From contig NC_049982.1 of NCBI RefSeq assembly GCF_000003815.2, positions 5,105,469 to 5,169,468 on the forward strand: DNA of 64,000 bases. Direction: 5' to 3'. Positions 1 to 13,400 of the stretch are shown here, piece by piece. A model generated the notes under the pieces. The model saw nothing but the letters and a program-made list of their open reading frames with translations. It was not told where the DNA came from and ran no database searches. Position 1 is the first letter of the stretch, and the number at the start of each line of letters is the position of its first letter. A program made the translations under genes and the position numbers. This DNA comes from Branchiostoma floridae. Taxonomy: Eukaryota; Chordata; Leptocardii; Amphioxiformes; Branchiostomatidae.

Positions 1-1499
1 TACTTCAACCCTTGTCCCGATAACGGGACATGCGCAGACATCCCGGGCGCCGTCCAGTGTACCATTTGTCCTGAGGGGTCGTCTGTGGACAGCTCCCTGT
101 GTGTGGTTATTGAAAGTAAGCTCCAAGTGAAGTATACGATACATACTTCTTTTGAACATATGTTTAGTTGTACACTGTCTTGCTCACACCAAATGTTATG
201 TTTTGAAATCTGTATTGAAAACACAAGTTAATTGCATCATGCTGTGTATTCGTTTGTTTCCCATAGCCGGTAAACCATGTGCACACACCAGCTTTGTTCA
301 GTTTAATCGATTCTCTAGAGGTCTTACAACAGAAACAAGCGCTTTGTGCATTGTATTTGTCCACGTGTGCCTGCCGTTGGCATCCTCACATATTGAAAAA
401 AATCCCCTACAGTTCCCTTGGACCCATGCTCCTCCAACCCCTGCTACCCTGACGTCACCTGTGACGTAGCTGGTGACGTGTACACCTGCGGATCCTGTCC
501 TGCCGGGATGACTGGTGATGGAGTCAGTTGTGTTGACATAATTGGTAAGTAGTGTTGTGCTGTTGATGAAACGTTCATGTAAATGACTCACAAATGTAGC
601 TTATCATAAAGCCTTATAACATTAAACGATTCGTACAAAATCACGTTCTTGCTCCGTATATCCGTTTGAAGTGATTTGATATCGACAAGCTCGATTGTTA
701 TAGCCGTGCATCAATTGAAAAGAACCTTTCCTGCTCAAACGTCTATTTGACTTCCACATGTTTTTCCTTCCTTAGACTGTTCATCTCAGCCGTGCTACCC
801 GGAAGTGACGTGTACAGACGTACCAGGTGGACATGAGTGTGGGGACTGCCCACGAGGCATGACGGGAGACGGAAAGAACTGCACTCAGGATCCTGGAGGT
901 GCGTGTGGTGTTTGTATGATCTTGGCATGTTAGACTCTTGGCTCGTAGGCAACCAACCTAGAGACCAGACTGGCTAAGGCTGATAAGAAAAATGCTCAAA
1001 AACAAATAACACTTTTTGATTTGTGATAACACGTTTAGACAGTATCTCAATGATATATCTTTTTCTCTCCAAATGATATTTTAGTTATTCCCTCATTTTA
1101 CGGTGGTCGTCTTAGTCATTGTAATCTCTGTTGAGGAGGGCAACCTACGAGGGCAACTTGCCACTGACCATTTAGTTTCATTGCTGAACACTTGTCGAAA
1201 AGGGGGATTTTTTCCGGAGTCATCCGAGATCAATTTCATGCTTAATGTTATGTCTCTATGCAGTTCCGGACCAACAAGGGTCCAGCTGGTACCAGCAGCC
1301 TGCATACATCGCGCTGTTGTCCGTAGGGGCAGTCGCCGTGGCTGCAGCTCTGATCGGAGTCGCTGTGTGGCGCGTCAAAGCACACAACGCCACCAGGGGC
1401 AAGGTGGGAGATCTGCCGCTGGAGGAGAGGAGGAAGACCGACGGTTCCAGAAGTGTCAATGAGGAGGAAATATTGGACCAGGATGACGAACACGAATAG
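1..1499 (+). CDS. VWD/EGF-domain membrane protein, copy A (3' part only)
   Basis: This is the 3' end of a gene that starts left of the window. The exons I read are 1-115, 413-544, 776-898 and 1264-1499. All junctions are phase 1 with AG/GT borders, and the stop is TAG at 1497-1499. The first three exons are cysteine-rich EGF-like modules ([12 protein letters not shown], then [12 protein letters not shown]). The last encodes a juxtamembrane QQGSSWYQQP motif, a hydrophobic span (about [21 protein letters not shown]) and a charged cytoplasmic tail of about 45 residues ending DQDDEHE. The order matches the last exons of copy B at 21963-23432 and of copy C at 36188-37110, so this is a third, tandem paralogue. 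A surface role in adhesion or ligand binding is inferred from the modules alone. The missing N-terminal part should hold D8C and VWD modules. Confidence 0.85.
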
Positions 1500-2393
1500 T
1501 GAACTGCGACCCTGCTCTAGGTCGGGATTCCTACACTCCTCTAAACCTCAATTGGGAGTCCAACTACCCCGTGTATATGCATCAGATTCAAACCTATCAT
1601 TGTAAATTACTGGTTTATACTGACATCTCGACATCATTGTCAGTAGAGATATAGTTCACCTTAAATGATCTGTGTCTAGGTTATTGTAAGCCCAATTGTT
1701 CTGCGAATCGCCTTCAAAACTGGGTATGACCAAGATGCATATGACACATCTTCCGGACAGTCTAAAACGTTGTGATGATGGCTGGTTATATAACGTTACA
1801 ATATCCCACGGTGTGTGTTGGGAAATCCCAGACTTAGCGCTGGATTCTAAAAATGTAATTGAAATTGAATTGACCATTGATGCTGGAAAAAGAATCGTTT
1901 CAAAGGAATTTATTTGTTGAGAAAAGAATATTTTCCGATTCATATACATTCATTTCATAACATATCTCATCATCAGCTGCAGAACTAGTTGTTTTTTTGC
2001 TTTATTGTTTTCGTCTTGCAATGTGTGTGTCGTGTTTTAATATCTATGATTTCTGCAAACCTTGAACAAAAATATCATAAATCGGAGAATCGTTCTGACG
2101 TGAATTCTTTATTTTGCATAGGTTTGACATTTTTTAAGCAAACCAACAGTACACGAATGCTGTAACATAATTCCATCCGACCAATACATTCACCGCACAT
2201 AGAGTAGTTTGACAAGTCGTTACTAGTAATTACCAGCTGTGATAGTCAGGTGTGAACTGTTTGATAAAGATGTATGCGGAAAACACGAAATATGTTTTGA
2301 TAGGGATTCAGTCTTTTCCACCTTACACTAATTTTATGAATACTTGCTTGATGCTTCATATGCCTTCAAGTTAATGAGTGGTAAGTTGTGTAA

Positions 2394-2399
2394 AATAAA
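2394..2399 (+). terminator. Candidate polyadenylation signal for copy A
   Basis: An AATAAA hexamer lies about 0.9 kb downstream of the copy A stop codon. It is the clearest plus-strand signal I noticed before the next exon. Use is inferred. Confidence 0.35.
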
Positions 2400-2779
2400 C
2401 ATCCAAATTCAAGACTAACATTAACTGTGTGTTCATTTTACTGTGCCAATGTATTGTGGCTAGTACTGGTACTTTTCTGATCTGCGCAGGCGTGAGTGAT
2501 GCACAAAGCAAAGAACCACCAGCACCAACAGAAAAATCCCTCTTTTTGTAAGATCGTTTGCATAATGGATGCATCCCGTATAGAAAATTCTGTACTTTTT
2601 TTGTACATGAATGTGACTAAAAGAACAGTCAATGTGGTGGCAAAAGAAAAGAAAAAAATCCCCGGGGAATATATTGATACAAACTTGAAATATTTTCATA
2701 TTGCACTGACTGCAACCAGTGCCTCAACCCCTGAGACGTCACCACAATGTGCAAATATTTACCCCATCAGTATCACCAG

Positions 2780-2820
2780 CGGCCGGACAGTTTGAACTTC
2801 AGCTGGACGGTCAGCGGGTC
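2780..2820 (-). pseudogene. 41-bp fragment matching the EXD2 coding sequence
   Basis: This stretch matches 25091-25131 inside the EXD2-like gene at 39 of 41 positions, in the same orientation relative to the plus strand. Homology does not clearly extend further on either side. It is too long and too similar for chance, so it is probably a small duplicated scrap of EXD2. It cannot encode anything on its own. Confidence 0.55.
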
Positions 2821-3341
2821 ACTCAAGTGTGCTCCTTACGATTGCGGCGCGGAATTACCAAAGAGGGAAATGATAATACATCAAAGAAAGACGACGAAAA
2901 CACTTGTGATCCATTATTGTATTGTGCATACAGAAATGGCCTTTGGATGTGATAACAGTCCAAATTGATACCAGATTTGATTACATCGCTAATAACTTAA
3001 CCTGGTATCTCGCTGGAATGCGCCAAATTGCAAGAAGTATGGACGCCAATTTTGAAATTTTCCAACACAGTACAAATGGGTGCAAAAAGACACCAGTCGC
3101 TGTCTCTGAAAAACGAGGGGACATGCAATGAAGGGTAGAAACAACAGAACAAGAAAGATTGATAAAAAAAGTTCAAGACGAATTTGTCTTAGGAGTTTTG
3201 TACAGTATTGACACTACGTAACGTCATGTGTGATTTCGTATGCTCCATACAGACCCTCTAAGGAGGGTCTGTTGAGTTTGTCATTCTACGGCGGCTTGTG
3301 ATCCAACTGAACGATCACTCTTTCTAAGCCACCCGTATGAC

Positions 3342-3678
3342 ATGCATAAGGCACAGATCCTTCTGTTGGGAGTCCTTGTGACTCTGATAGGGAATCAAGA
3401 AGTTTTGTCACAAATAGTACTAGGCAACCGATGTGATCAATGGCCATATTGGCATTTGACATACCCATTGTGTAATGACCTGTCCTGGAGCAGTTGGAGC
3501 GCCTGCAGTGCCCGTTGTGGAAATACGGGCACGCAGACGCGCACAGCTAGTGCTTGTGGTCTCGCTTCGTTTTGCTATGAGACCCGCGCCTGTAACCGAT
3601 TCTGTCACAACGGAGGAACACCCCTGGACTCGTCCTGTTCGTGTCCACTAGAGTTCCGGGGAACTTGCTGCGAGACCC
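3342..3678 (+). CDS. Signal peptide + thrombospondin type-1 + EGF-like exon
   Basis: The frame opens with MHKAQILLLGVLVTLIG, a good signal peptide. A thrombospondin type-1 module follows (WSSWSACSARCG, then TQTR and spaced cysteines), then a compact EGF-like module (CHNGGTPLDSSCSCP, ending GTCCET). The frame runs to a stop at 3755, but a strong donor GTGAGT follows base 3678 and leaves phase 1. I see no further exon before the copy B signal-peptide exon at 4422. The next phase-compatible acceptor I recognise is copy B exon 2 at 12617. So this is either an alternative first exon of copy B, giving it an N-terminal TSP1-EGF extension, or the start of a small secreted protein. Splicing to 4421 would give an immediate stop. 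Copy C has no equivalent that I can see. Confidence 0.6.
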
Positions 3679-4421
3679 GTGAGTTCTTGTTGTTTTATAT
3701 CTTTCCAAAAATATCAATGTACGAAATTCTTGTCTTGTCTTTTTGTTTTGCCTGATGTATAAGTGACATCCACCATGGCTCAATGAAATTAGAGTCCGAA
3801 TAAAGAATGACACAGCTACACAATCAAAACAAAGTTTACGTCCTGTAAACGTACCTCTGAACTGGATAGAGAATCAGAGACCGTTGACCGGACAAATTGG
3901 ACTTGTATGACTATAAATTGTACAGTTTGGAAGACAAGAAAGTATACAAAAGTTACAAAAAAACGGAGGAAAGTTGCGATGATCGTATTAACAGTAAAAA
4001 TTTACTTATCTTCTCCAAAAATTTTATGAGTTCACACTTGATTGTATTTTGCTAAGATTGCCCCTTTGAAATTGCCGACGTGACAAACAACAGGCGTCAA
4101 GGAAGTTTAATCTATTAATGGAGCCGACGAAAACACTTGATCGCGGTAATTAAGCCTTGTACACAGCGATGACCCGAGGGCGCGATAACAGTGGCACCTG
4201 TGTATCGTACTTGATAAGCAGGCAGCAAAACATTTGGACAGCGCAAAGCTCGACCTGATGTAGTTCCGTGTCGAGCTAGGGCAATCACTGCCGACCCAGG
4301 ATTTGAACTGAGTTGAATCTATTCATTCTGGTCTGCTCGAGAAGTATTTTGTCAATCGGAAATCAGCTACCACAACCCTCTTGAATGTTCAGCGAGCCCA
4401 GGGGGCGAAACATTGTTCAGG

Positions 4422-7400
4422 ATGATTCTGACATTTGTGGTACTTCTGCTTTCTACAGGTAGGAATGAATTCCGCTATATATTTTTTCCTTGGCCTTCGA
4501 GTTCGGGACAACCGGAGAGGCTCTATCAAAATTGTCTCTATCAGATGTTTGGCCTTGAACTTCATAGTCAACTATCATATTTGTGAGTGGTTTTGTTTAA
4601 TGCAGCATTAATTATGGCGTGTTTGCTAGAGAGAATTCCAAACAGGTCTTCTTGGCCGCCCAAATGCCGAAGACGATTTATTAACCGCGGATTGTTGCCT
4701 ATTTCGAAGTGGAAGTTTTTTTCATTAAGCAAAATGTTGTGCTTTCTAGTCCTGCATGTATCATTTTTTTCAAAATTTCATTAACCTTCTTAATGTGCAG
4801 ACTAAAGTCATTGCCGTTGACTGTTGTTTTGGCCACCGCGTTCTAAGCCTAACATATTGAGTATTGACCATTATGTCTCTTTTTTTACCAATTCACCTTG
4901 GGAAACGGTCGAATCACGTATGTTTAGCTTTCGTCTGTACTGTGATGCACAACAGTTCATTTTCATGCATTTGAAAGGAGAACACTATAAGTTTATTCGG
5001 CACTTTTAAGGACTTAAAAGTCTAACGGCGAGCGATTTTTGATGTTTGTCGTTCTTTTCTCATCGCTGCACTCCTGAACGGTGCACTACTACCCAGTGCG
5101 TTTGCTGTAGGACGGGTATGCATGTCAGCTATTCTATGAGGTATGTTGATGATGAAAACGTCATATTTCGATGGACCGCTTAGGCAACACTAGAGCCCCA
5201 TCCGACACCCTCTTCTTCTACCCCATGTATGCACACTTCAGATATTCAAGCTTTGCAAAAACAATCTTACGGTTATCATGTAGATAACAATGCCTGAAAT
5301 GACAAATACACATCAACCTTCATCCGTGCACCAAGGGTACAATTTCCTTTGTGGGTAGATTTGTTCCCACTAACCGTCATGGGCAAATGAGCATTTCCTG
5401 TCTCTACGTACCTTGTAAGTTGGTTTATCTTGAGCTTAGAGGACCTTAGAAGTTGGTTTATCTCGACCTTGATCATATGGTATTTCTTTGTACATACATG
5501 TAAGAGATGAAAAATTTCGTCGCCTTCAAGCGTTAGGCAGTGGAAGTACGAAAATAAAAAAATATATATATAAACACTATTCCGGGCCATTGTCCGACCC
5601 CGGGGTGACGTCATACATTTCTATCGGAAATTCGCTTTGAAATGAAATTTGCCTATTTTAACGAACGAAATGCATGATTTGGGTTCCTACGTCACCAAAT
5701 GAATGTAAAAACCAAAGACCTGTAATTAGGTATAAACGTGTCTTCAGTATTATCGACAAGCATCGTCATGTATTGACGCGGGACGTAATAAATAGAAAAT
5801 AAAGGTATGTCTAAAATGAGGAAGATCGACGGCTCTTACGCGCTGTGTTTTATCTGCAAACCTACTTAGAATGGGTATCATCAAGTGTTATAGCGACGAG
5901 GAACAGGCCTGGACCACAAAATTGCAGTAAATATGTGGATTTACCTCACTTCCAGCAAGCATTACTACAAGGCATTTCACAGAATTCCCAAGCCTATACA
6001 ATTTTACCTCCACCAAGAAGACTTTTTTCTCAGAAGGAGAGCCACCTCCCGGAGGAGTAGTTAGATTGGTTGCGTTACTACTGTTCTCAGCTGTTTCTCT
6101 ATGTTCCCTGTGCTGCATTCTTACGTAAATTTAGTTTGGTATTTTGTCTGCTTTTTGCATTGCCGCGCCAGCGGCAATGCCTTATGCCAGCTTTCTTCCA
6201 TGGTTGGATCAATGGACGGACCTTTTAACCCAGCCCTTCCAAAGCCCCTTCCAAAGGCCCTTCTTTTTGCTGGAAGGTGACAGTTCAAAATTAGTAATGA
6301 CCATTCGATACAATGACCATACTCATATGTAGTTGACCCCTAAGGGTACACAAACATTAGGGAGGCAAGCCAATCCACTGGACCACGCTCGCTCGCGGCT
6401 AATCGCTCGCTCGCTCACTCGCGGCTAATCGCGGCCGAGTTTCATGGGTTAGTTAGACAATGGTACATTCCAGGCGAGTATTAAAACTCTCTTCTAGACG
6501 CATGTTACTGTATGTGGTCCAGCGTAATAAATCTACGCTTTAACTCACCATGTTTATATAAAGATATATCACAAATTGCATCAGAAGGAACTTATTTTGT
6601 AATTAAAAAATAATGCATATTCATTGTGGGTCAAAAAGTTTTACAAAACCTGTTTAATGTGCCAATGATTCATGTGACATAAATTATGATAATGAGGTAA
6701 ATTTCCAATATCGCCTTTTGCTGCATTTCCTACTGAAGAAGCTAGGTGTCGCTCTCAGCAGTTCAGTCATAAAATACGCGGCAATGCACAGCTTTTCTTA
6801 AAAGATTTCTTGTTTAACCGGAGCTCTGTCTATTATAACGTAACGTAATATTTCAGAAAACACTCCAGGTCACCGCTAATGGGTCTAGATCTGTATCTAT
6901 ATAGCCGGTATAACCGCCCTTCGGAAAACACACCAGCTTCTGTATCTGTATCTATATAGCCAGTATAACTACCCATCGGCTTAACACACCAGCTTCACAG
7001 GCACGCGGCGCGACAGCAGCTGGTTATATTACACTCAACGACCCTTCACACCTAGCTTTTGCACATCTATCTGCAAGCGTTCTTTTAAGCGTTCTATCTA
7101 GAGAAGATGCCCCTACTGTGCTTGGTAATAACAAATTCATTTAGATATAGTTCTGGGGAAGTATGAATTTTAATGATAATAATAATGGTTTATTTGGTCC
7201 ATTAAAAGTGTACAGAATAGCAGGACTAAAAAAATGGGCCCTGAATTGCTCTTGTACTCACATGATGCTTGACGAGGACACTTAAAATCGTTAACAGTTA
7301 TCAAACGTATTAAAATATATACATATTGGATTGACCGGTAAAATCGACAGATAAGGTAAAAACAACGCAGATCATGAGTTCAGTAATCGGACGATGTGCG

Positions 7401-10400
7401 GAATGGTACTGTTCTTATACCGCTCCGTTCTGGCCTTTATAGTGTTCAGATTGGTGTGTGATCTGGTACGTCGTCCACTGGTCTCACCTCGGGTTGGTGG
7501 TAGCCACTGCCTGAATGTTGTTGATTGCAACAAGGTGTAGCCGAATTTCATAGTGAGCTGTTCGCGTCGTTGCTGGAGAGTGGGTAGTCCCAGTCGGTCG
7601 CATGCTTCCGAGCAGTTTAATGTATAGCATCTACCGAAGATTATCCGACAGGCACGGCGCTGAATGCTCTCTATCTGGGCTGTTTGGGTTGATGTAAGCC
7701 CAGGACTCCAGACGGGGCAGGCATACTCGCACAGCGGACGCACATAGATTATGTACACAGTTGCAAGGTCAGGTACAGGGAGTTTGAATCTTTTGAGGTG
7801 GCGTAGGAGGAATAGTCGTCTGCTACTCTGACTGATGATGTGGTTCACGTGGCCGTTCCATTTCAGGTCGGACTGCACTATCACCCCTAACAGTTTGGCG
7901 GAGGTGACTTGCTGAAGGGGGTGACCATCAATATACAACGTAGGGAGGGGAGGGGGAACTTTTGTGAACCATACATGCATAACCATGCATTTTTGGGGTG
8001 CAGCTTCATGTGACTGTCAGACGACCACTGTTCCAGGGCACTGAGATCTTGCTGCAGGAGTGATGGTTCATGCACGAGTCTGCTTTCGATCATTGAAAGA
8101 TCGTCCACGAACTTCCAGTTTTCCGATCGTGTACCTTTGGCGGCACTGTTAATCATGGCTATGAAAATGATGGGTGCCAGAACAGTGCCCTGTGGTAACC
8201 CGCAGGTGAGTATTTCCCATGCTGAATGGGAGCCCTGGTACAAGACGCGTTGTCGCCTCTCAGTGAGGAAGTTGCATATCCAAGAGATCAGTGAAGGTCT
8301 ACAGTCTAACTCCAGCAGCCTTGTTATCGCGGCCGTGTGCTCAACACGATCGAACGCCTTGGAGAAGTCGGTAAGAACAATGCTGCTAAGTGTTCCTCTC
8401 CGGTCCGAGGTAGAATTGAGATGGTGTAGAATGTCCACCAGACAATGCGTTGTTGACTTACCAGGCAGTCCGCCAAACTGTTTAGGATCGATGTTGGGGG
8501 TGATGTCTGACAGTGTCCACTTGGCTACAAATCCTTCGCACACCTTTGCTAATATTGAGGTGAGCGAGACTGGTCGGAGGTCTTCCACAGTCGGGGGCTT
8601 TGTTTTGGGGATAGGGATGACGGTTGCTTCCCTCCATTCTTTGGGGACACGGCTCTCGCGCAGTGATGAATTCAGGATGCGCGTTAGTGGCTGGCTGAAT
8701 TCATATGCAAATTCCCTTATCAACCGCCCCGTGATGTTGTCCGGGCCGGCCGCCTTCCGCACACGTACCTTCTGCAACCTGTCGTACATCTCGCATACTT
8801 CCACCTGTGGTGGTTGTGGTGCAGGCAGGAACGCAGGCAGGTGGCTGATATCCAGAGGGGGTAATGACTGTGTTATTTTACTCAGGTTAGCATTGATGGC
8901 GTCGGCAGTAGCTTTGTTGTTGTCTGGAGCGACTCCGTCAATATGGATAACCGGGTTAGATTTGCCAATGTTGGCCATCGTATTAATGTTCTTGTACCAG
9001 TTGGCTGGGTCGTGTCGTCTTAAGTTCTGTACCTTGCTACTGTAGAAGTTCTGCCTCGCATGTCGGATGTTTGCTTGTAGTTTGTTGCGTAAGCTTTTCC
9101 ATTCAAGCTTCTTTCCGGTGTGGAGAACTTTTTGGCGTAGAGAGATGAGGTTCTTTATCTCGGGAGTAACCCATGGTTTGTCCTTATTGTGAACTTTAAT
9201 ACAGCGGGTTGGGAAGTGTTCAGAGATTTTCTGATGGAGTGTGTTGTACATCGCTGTTGTCATGGCTTGGCTTCCCTCCTCCTGCGTGACCTCGGGCCAG
9301 TTATACGATGTGATCCAGGCACCAAAAGAGCGCATCTTTGAGGCTGGCATGGGACGGACAGTTCTTTTGGTGGTTCTGTTTGACTTGGTTTGTTCTTTGG
9401 GTTGGAGGACTACAGATCTATGGTCACTCATCCCTAGTGGCGCGATAACAGAGCACGGATTGTAGAAACGCCCTACGTTGGTGATAATCAGGTCCAGAAT
9501 GGCATCTTCCCTTGTGGGGGTGTTGACTATCTGCTTCATACTTGTGTTATAGCACAGATTGTGGACGTCCATTCTGTTGAAGTCTCCTCCTTTTTAAAAT
9601 CCGATGTCAGCATACTTGGCGCGCAGTTGGTCAATGGTGTCAATCAGGTGGACGTTCAGAATATCCTGATGTGGTGAGCTGGGTGGTAGGTATACAGCAC
9701 AGACTGCGAGTCCTGAGATTTCACGTGGTAGTCTAGTCGGTCTGATGTACACCCAATTACATTCCAGTTCAGGGGGAACGGTTATGTACAGCTGTCGGGC
9801 GTAGATCTGGTCACTCACATACACGGCGACCCCGCCGCCTGTTTTGTTTTGTCGAGGTTTTGAGAACAATGTAAAACCGTCGATACCGTACATTTCGTCA
9901 GGTTGATCAGGTTAAACACATCAATCCTAGGTTTGTAACTCTGGTCCTTGAAGGCATGACTGTTTCTTGTTCTTTTTTTGAGCTGGTATTAGATACTTAT
10001 CCGTTGGTACGTCCACCATTTTGTACATCATGCAAAGTCTGGACATGTTCCTTCTGTCTTCAAGTGACACCCACTGCAGTTCTGTTTTAATTTTGGTAAC
10101 ACTAGAATCCCTGTTGTAGTTGTTTGTACAGAATCTGGCAGCTTGGTTCTGTACCCTTTCCAGTTTATCTTTGTCGTTCTCTGTATACGGATCCCATACT
10201 GTTGCAGCATATTCAAGGTTAGGTCTTACCAGTGATGTATATGCAAGTGATTTTACACTGGCTGGGCATGCCAACAAGTTGCGTTTGATCACTCCCAATG
10301 TCTGTTTAGCCTTGGTTGTTATTTTGTTAACATGGACACCCCACTTCAGCCCAGTTGTTAACGTAACACCCAGGTATGGGTGGATTTTGTGAGTCATCAA

Positions 10401-13400
10401 TGTCGTTAGGCTTTTGTGAGGTATTTTTTCTCAATCAGGTGTATGGTTATGTGGTGTTTTAACCTCCTTCGTCTGACAGTTTTTTTTTTAAGACAGGGAG
10501 CAGCTGTCGCTAGCTCCAAGCAGATATTAGGCATTAGCTACGTACACTGCATTCATTTAATTATTGCCAAGTTTTATAATGAATAACTGCCTGGACATAC
10601 AAAGAAACCGCAATTAGATACAAATCATGTGTATCAGGTGCTTATTTGAATAATCAATGAAATGCTCAGTTATTAACGAGAAGTTTATAAATCTACTGCA
10701 TTTGTTGTTGATAGCACTCTCAATCATGAGTCACATGTAACCGAGAGGAATATCTATATAGATGATAATTTTGCAAATATATATATAATTAAGACCTGAT
10801 TTGCCTAATAGGTAAGAAATTACTTCTGTAGTGGATAATGATGGGAATTTTATTATCATGGCATTTGGAAAGAACATCATTAGATATAAATCATGCATCA
10901 GGGCCTCATTTACATAATCTATGAGAAAATGCTGCAATATCCTTCTTTGCTAAGATCGAATGTTCTGGAAATGCTATAAGCATGGATTTTACATAGCTTT
11001 GAGAATTCACAAGCGGATAGCTCAAGAAGGATGAATGGATGCCTTGAAGACATAATATGATCTACCTCATGATAATGTGACCTACCTCTTGCATAGTTAA
11101 TGAGGAAACGTAACAACCCCCCCCCCCCCCCGTGTTCAAATATAGGAATTGGCATAGGTTTCTCATAAATGGAGGGCCATTTTAGATTACCTACACACCT
11201 AATAGAGCATCATTCGGATGACTGATGAGAAAGTGCTCTGCGATAACTTTAATGAGTATTACATTAATATATCATGCGAATGTTATACTTGTTCAATGAT
11301 CCGTGCAAATCAGGTTGACATACTTTGCACAATTGCGAAGGTATTGGGTCGTTGAACTCTAGTGTAATATGGAAGCCAAGTCATACAGTTGTTTGACTGG
11401 CGCCTTGCACCTTATCTTTCATGTAGTTACTGAGTAACAAGAAAAATACATTGTTTTTGTGATCCCGCGGCCCTTGGATAATGTTAAGTACATGTATGTT
11501 TGGTCTTTGTTTGTAGGTCGTGCCGAGTCCACATACATTGATATGAATGTCATCAAAGGTCCTACACACGGGTACGGTTCAAGAGATTAAAACAACGCAT
11601 TAAGCTGTATTTGTACAGAAAACAATTTCAATAAACTCTATTCGACGAACACGAAAAAGCACTCCGTTAATGCAATTTGAGCGGGAATTTTATCGCTTTT
11701 ATTCTATTTCTTATTTTTTCACCTGGGGGGTGGGCACAGACAGACTAACAAACGTATTATCAAATGTATAGGTCGATTCCTGAAACAGCTGAGTCAAGAC
11801 GTTGCAACAAAGGAACTACAAATCCAGATTTTTTCGTGTCATCAGTAACGCGCATGGTACTTATGGGGTGGGTACCGATACAAAACCGGTTTTTCTTATG
11901 GGACAAAACCGGTCCGGAAAAAAAATCGGTGGACGGCTGAATAATGGACCTGTTGGAAAATGAACAGATTATATGATCAGACATTCACACATTTTGGGTA
12001 TTACCGGTCGAAGAAAACAACAAGAGCCAAGTCGAGTAGAGTTTATAGTAATTTCTGCAAAGGTTTACAATCAATCGTAGAGAAGCAACTAGCCTTGTAG
12101 GATCTTAACACGCCAATGGGAGTCGAACACTCCACCAAACAGATTCCTTTGTAGTGAAATGGACCATTGTTTTGAGCATTACCCATTTACAAGTTTTCAC
12201 ATACTGAAGCTGGTCCAGGTTCAGGTCCGGACCTCTGGACTTGTACCGGACCTGTACCTGAACAATTATTTTGCATAAATTGGGAAAGACACTGTATCAG
12301 ATGTTAACATCAAGCGCACCTCAAGAATGAGACATCTGCTTAATCAATATAGGGCCAAATACTCAAACACTCATTAATAGGGCTCTAGTAGAAGCTCAAT
12401 AGGTCAACTACAAAATGAAAATACAAATTAAATCTTAAAATAATCTATATAGCACCCAAAACAAAGAGGATGGGGTGGTGAAACTGCGACTCACCAATTT
12501 TGTTCGTATCTTGTTACATACGTTTCCCGCGGGCATGCCAGGCAACAGTAAATTTGAGGAATCGGCCAGTCGTAATAGCTTCCCAGTAACAACAGCTACC
12601 CTTCGTGTTTTCACAGCTGTAGCCTTGGGTGATCCATGTCAGACTTACCAGGCCCTTGACGAACCTTTAAGGAGTGTCGGTGCCTTGTGGACAGTGACCG
12701 ACACAGCTCTGTGCGACAGCAGCCTGGAAACAAAATGGTACCGATTCGTCAGCCCGGCAGGAGGGGTCATCCCGACAAACTGTTCTGTGCTCAGAGCAAA
12801 CAGCTGTTCGACTCTTGGACCCATTTGGATGAAAGGTTAGCATTCTGTGATGTTGAAGTACTCTCCAAGCAGAGGTTAGGCTCCGGCTGTTTTTCCAACG
12901 TTTTTTTTTTGTCGTTTTTATCGGACTTTCTATTTTGTCACTTTTTTTTGCTGTGTCCAATCTAACAGGTTGAAGGACATTGTGAGACTCACTATATTGT
13001 TGATTCAATGAAATGTATGTGCTAGATGGGAACAGATATAGTGAGCAGTACATTTGAGTCAGTAATAAGAGTCTAAACCATGTTTTTGTTCATTCTTTAA
13101 TCCAATTTCAACATTCTTATTATTATAGATACGCCAATGTCAAGCATAGGTGCACTGAATTGAAAATCATTTATTCGACTTAGTCTAAATTATTTCGGAC
13201 TCTTTCTGTAACTTTATGGGATTACTAAGACCAAATCATCTGTTAAACTGGGTTCCCTGCTCTTGATCTATGGATAATTCCTTTATCTAGGAACTCTCCC
13301 AGCTACATCAGAGGGAGAAGTCATCAGACAGGCGTGCCGCAGGTCTTATGCCTCAGGAGACTGCGAGGGGTACTGCTGGGTCATCATGGTGAAGAACTGT

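Larger units (their letters stand above)
1500..3341. other. Spacer between copy A and the TSP1 exon
   Basis: I see no supportable gene here. The left part is presumably the copy A 3' UTR. A 41-bp stretch at 2780-2820 matches the EXD2 coding region (see the separate entry). A short perfect inverted repeat, ACAGACCCTCC-type, lies near 3249-3273, just upstream of the TSP1 exon. The short reading frames here have no recognisable domains. Confidence 0.6.

Noticed and set aside
1103-1462. 119-codon frame overlapping the last copy A exon
   Set aside because: It is a frame-shifted shadow; the spliced frame gives the conserved TM segment and tail.
8137-9045. 302-codon plus-strand frame
   Set aside because: It lies antisense to the LINE reverse transcriptase; its peptide has no domain and simply mirrors the coding strand.
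12475-12616. ATG-led extension upstream of copy B exon 2
   Set aside because: The peptide before the acceptor at 12617 is not a signal peptide and is not conserved in copy C, whose exon also starts at an AG acceptor.
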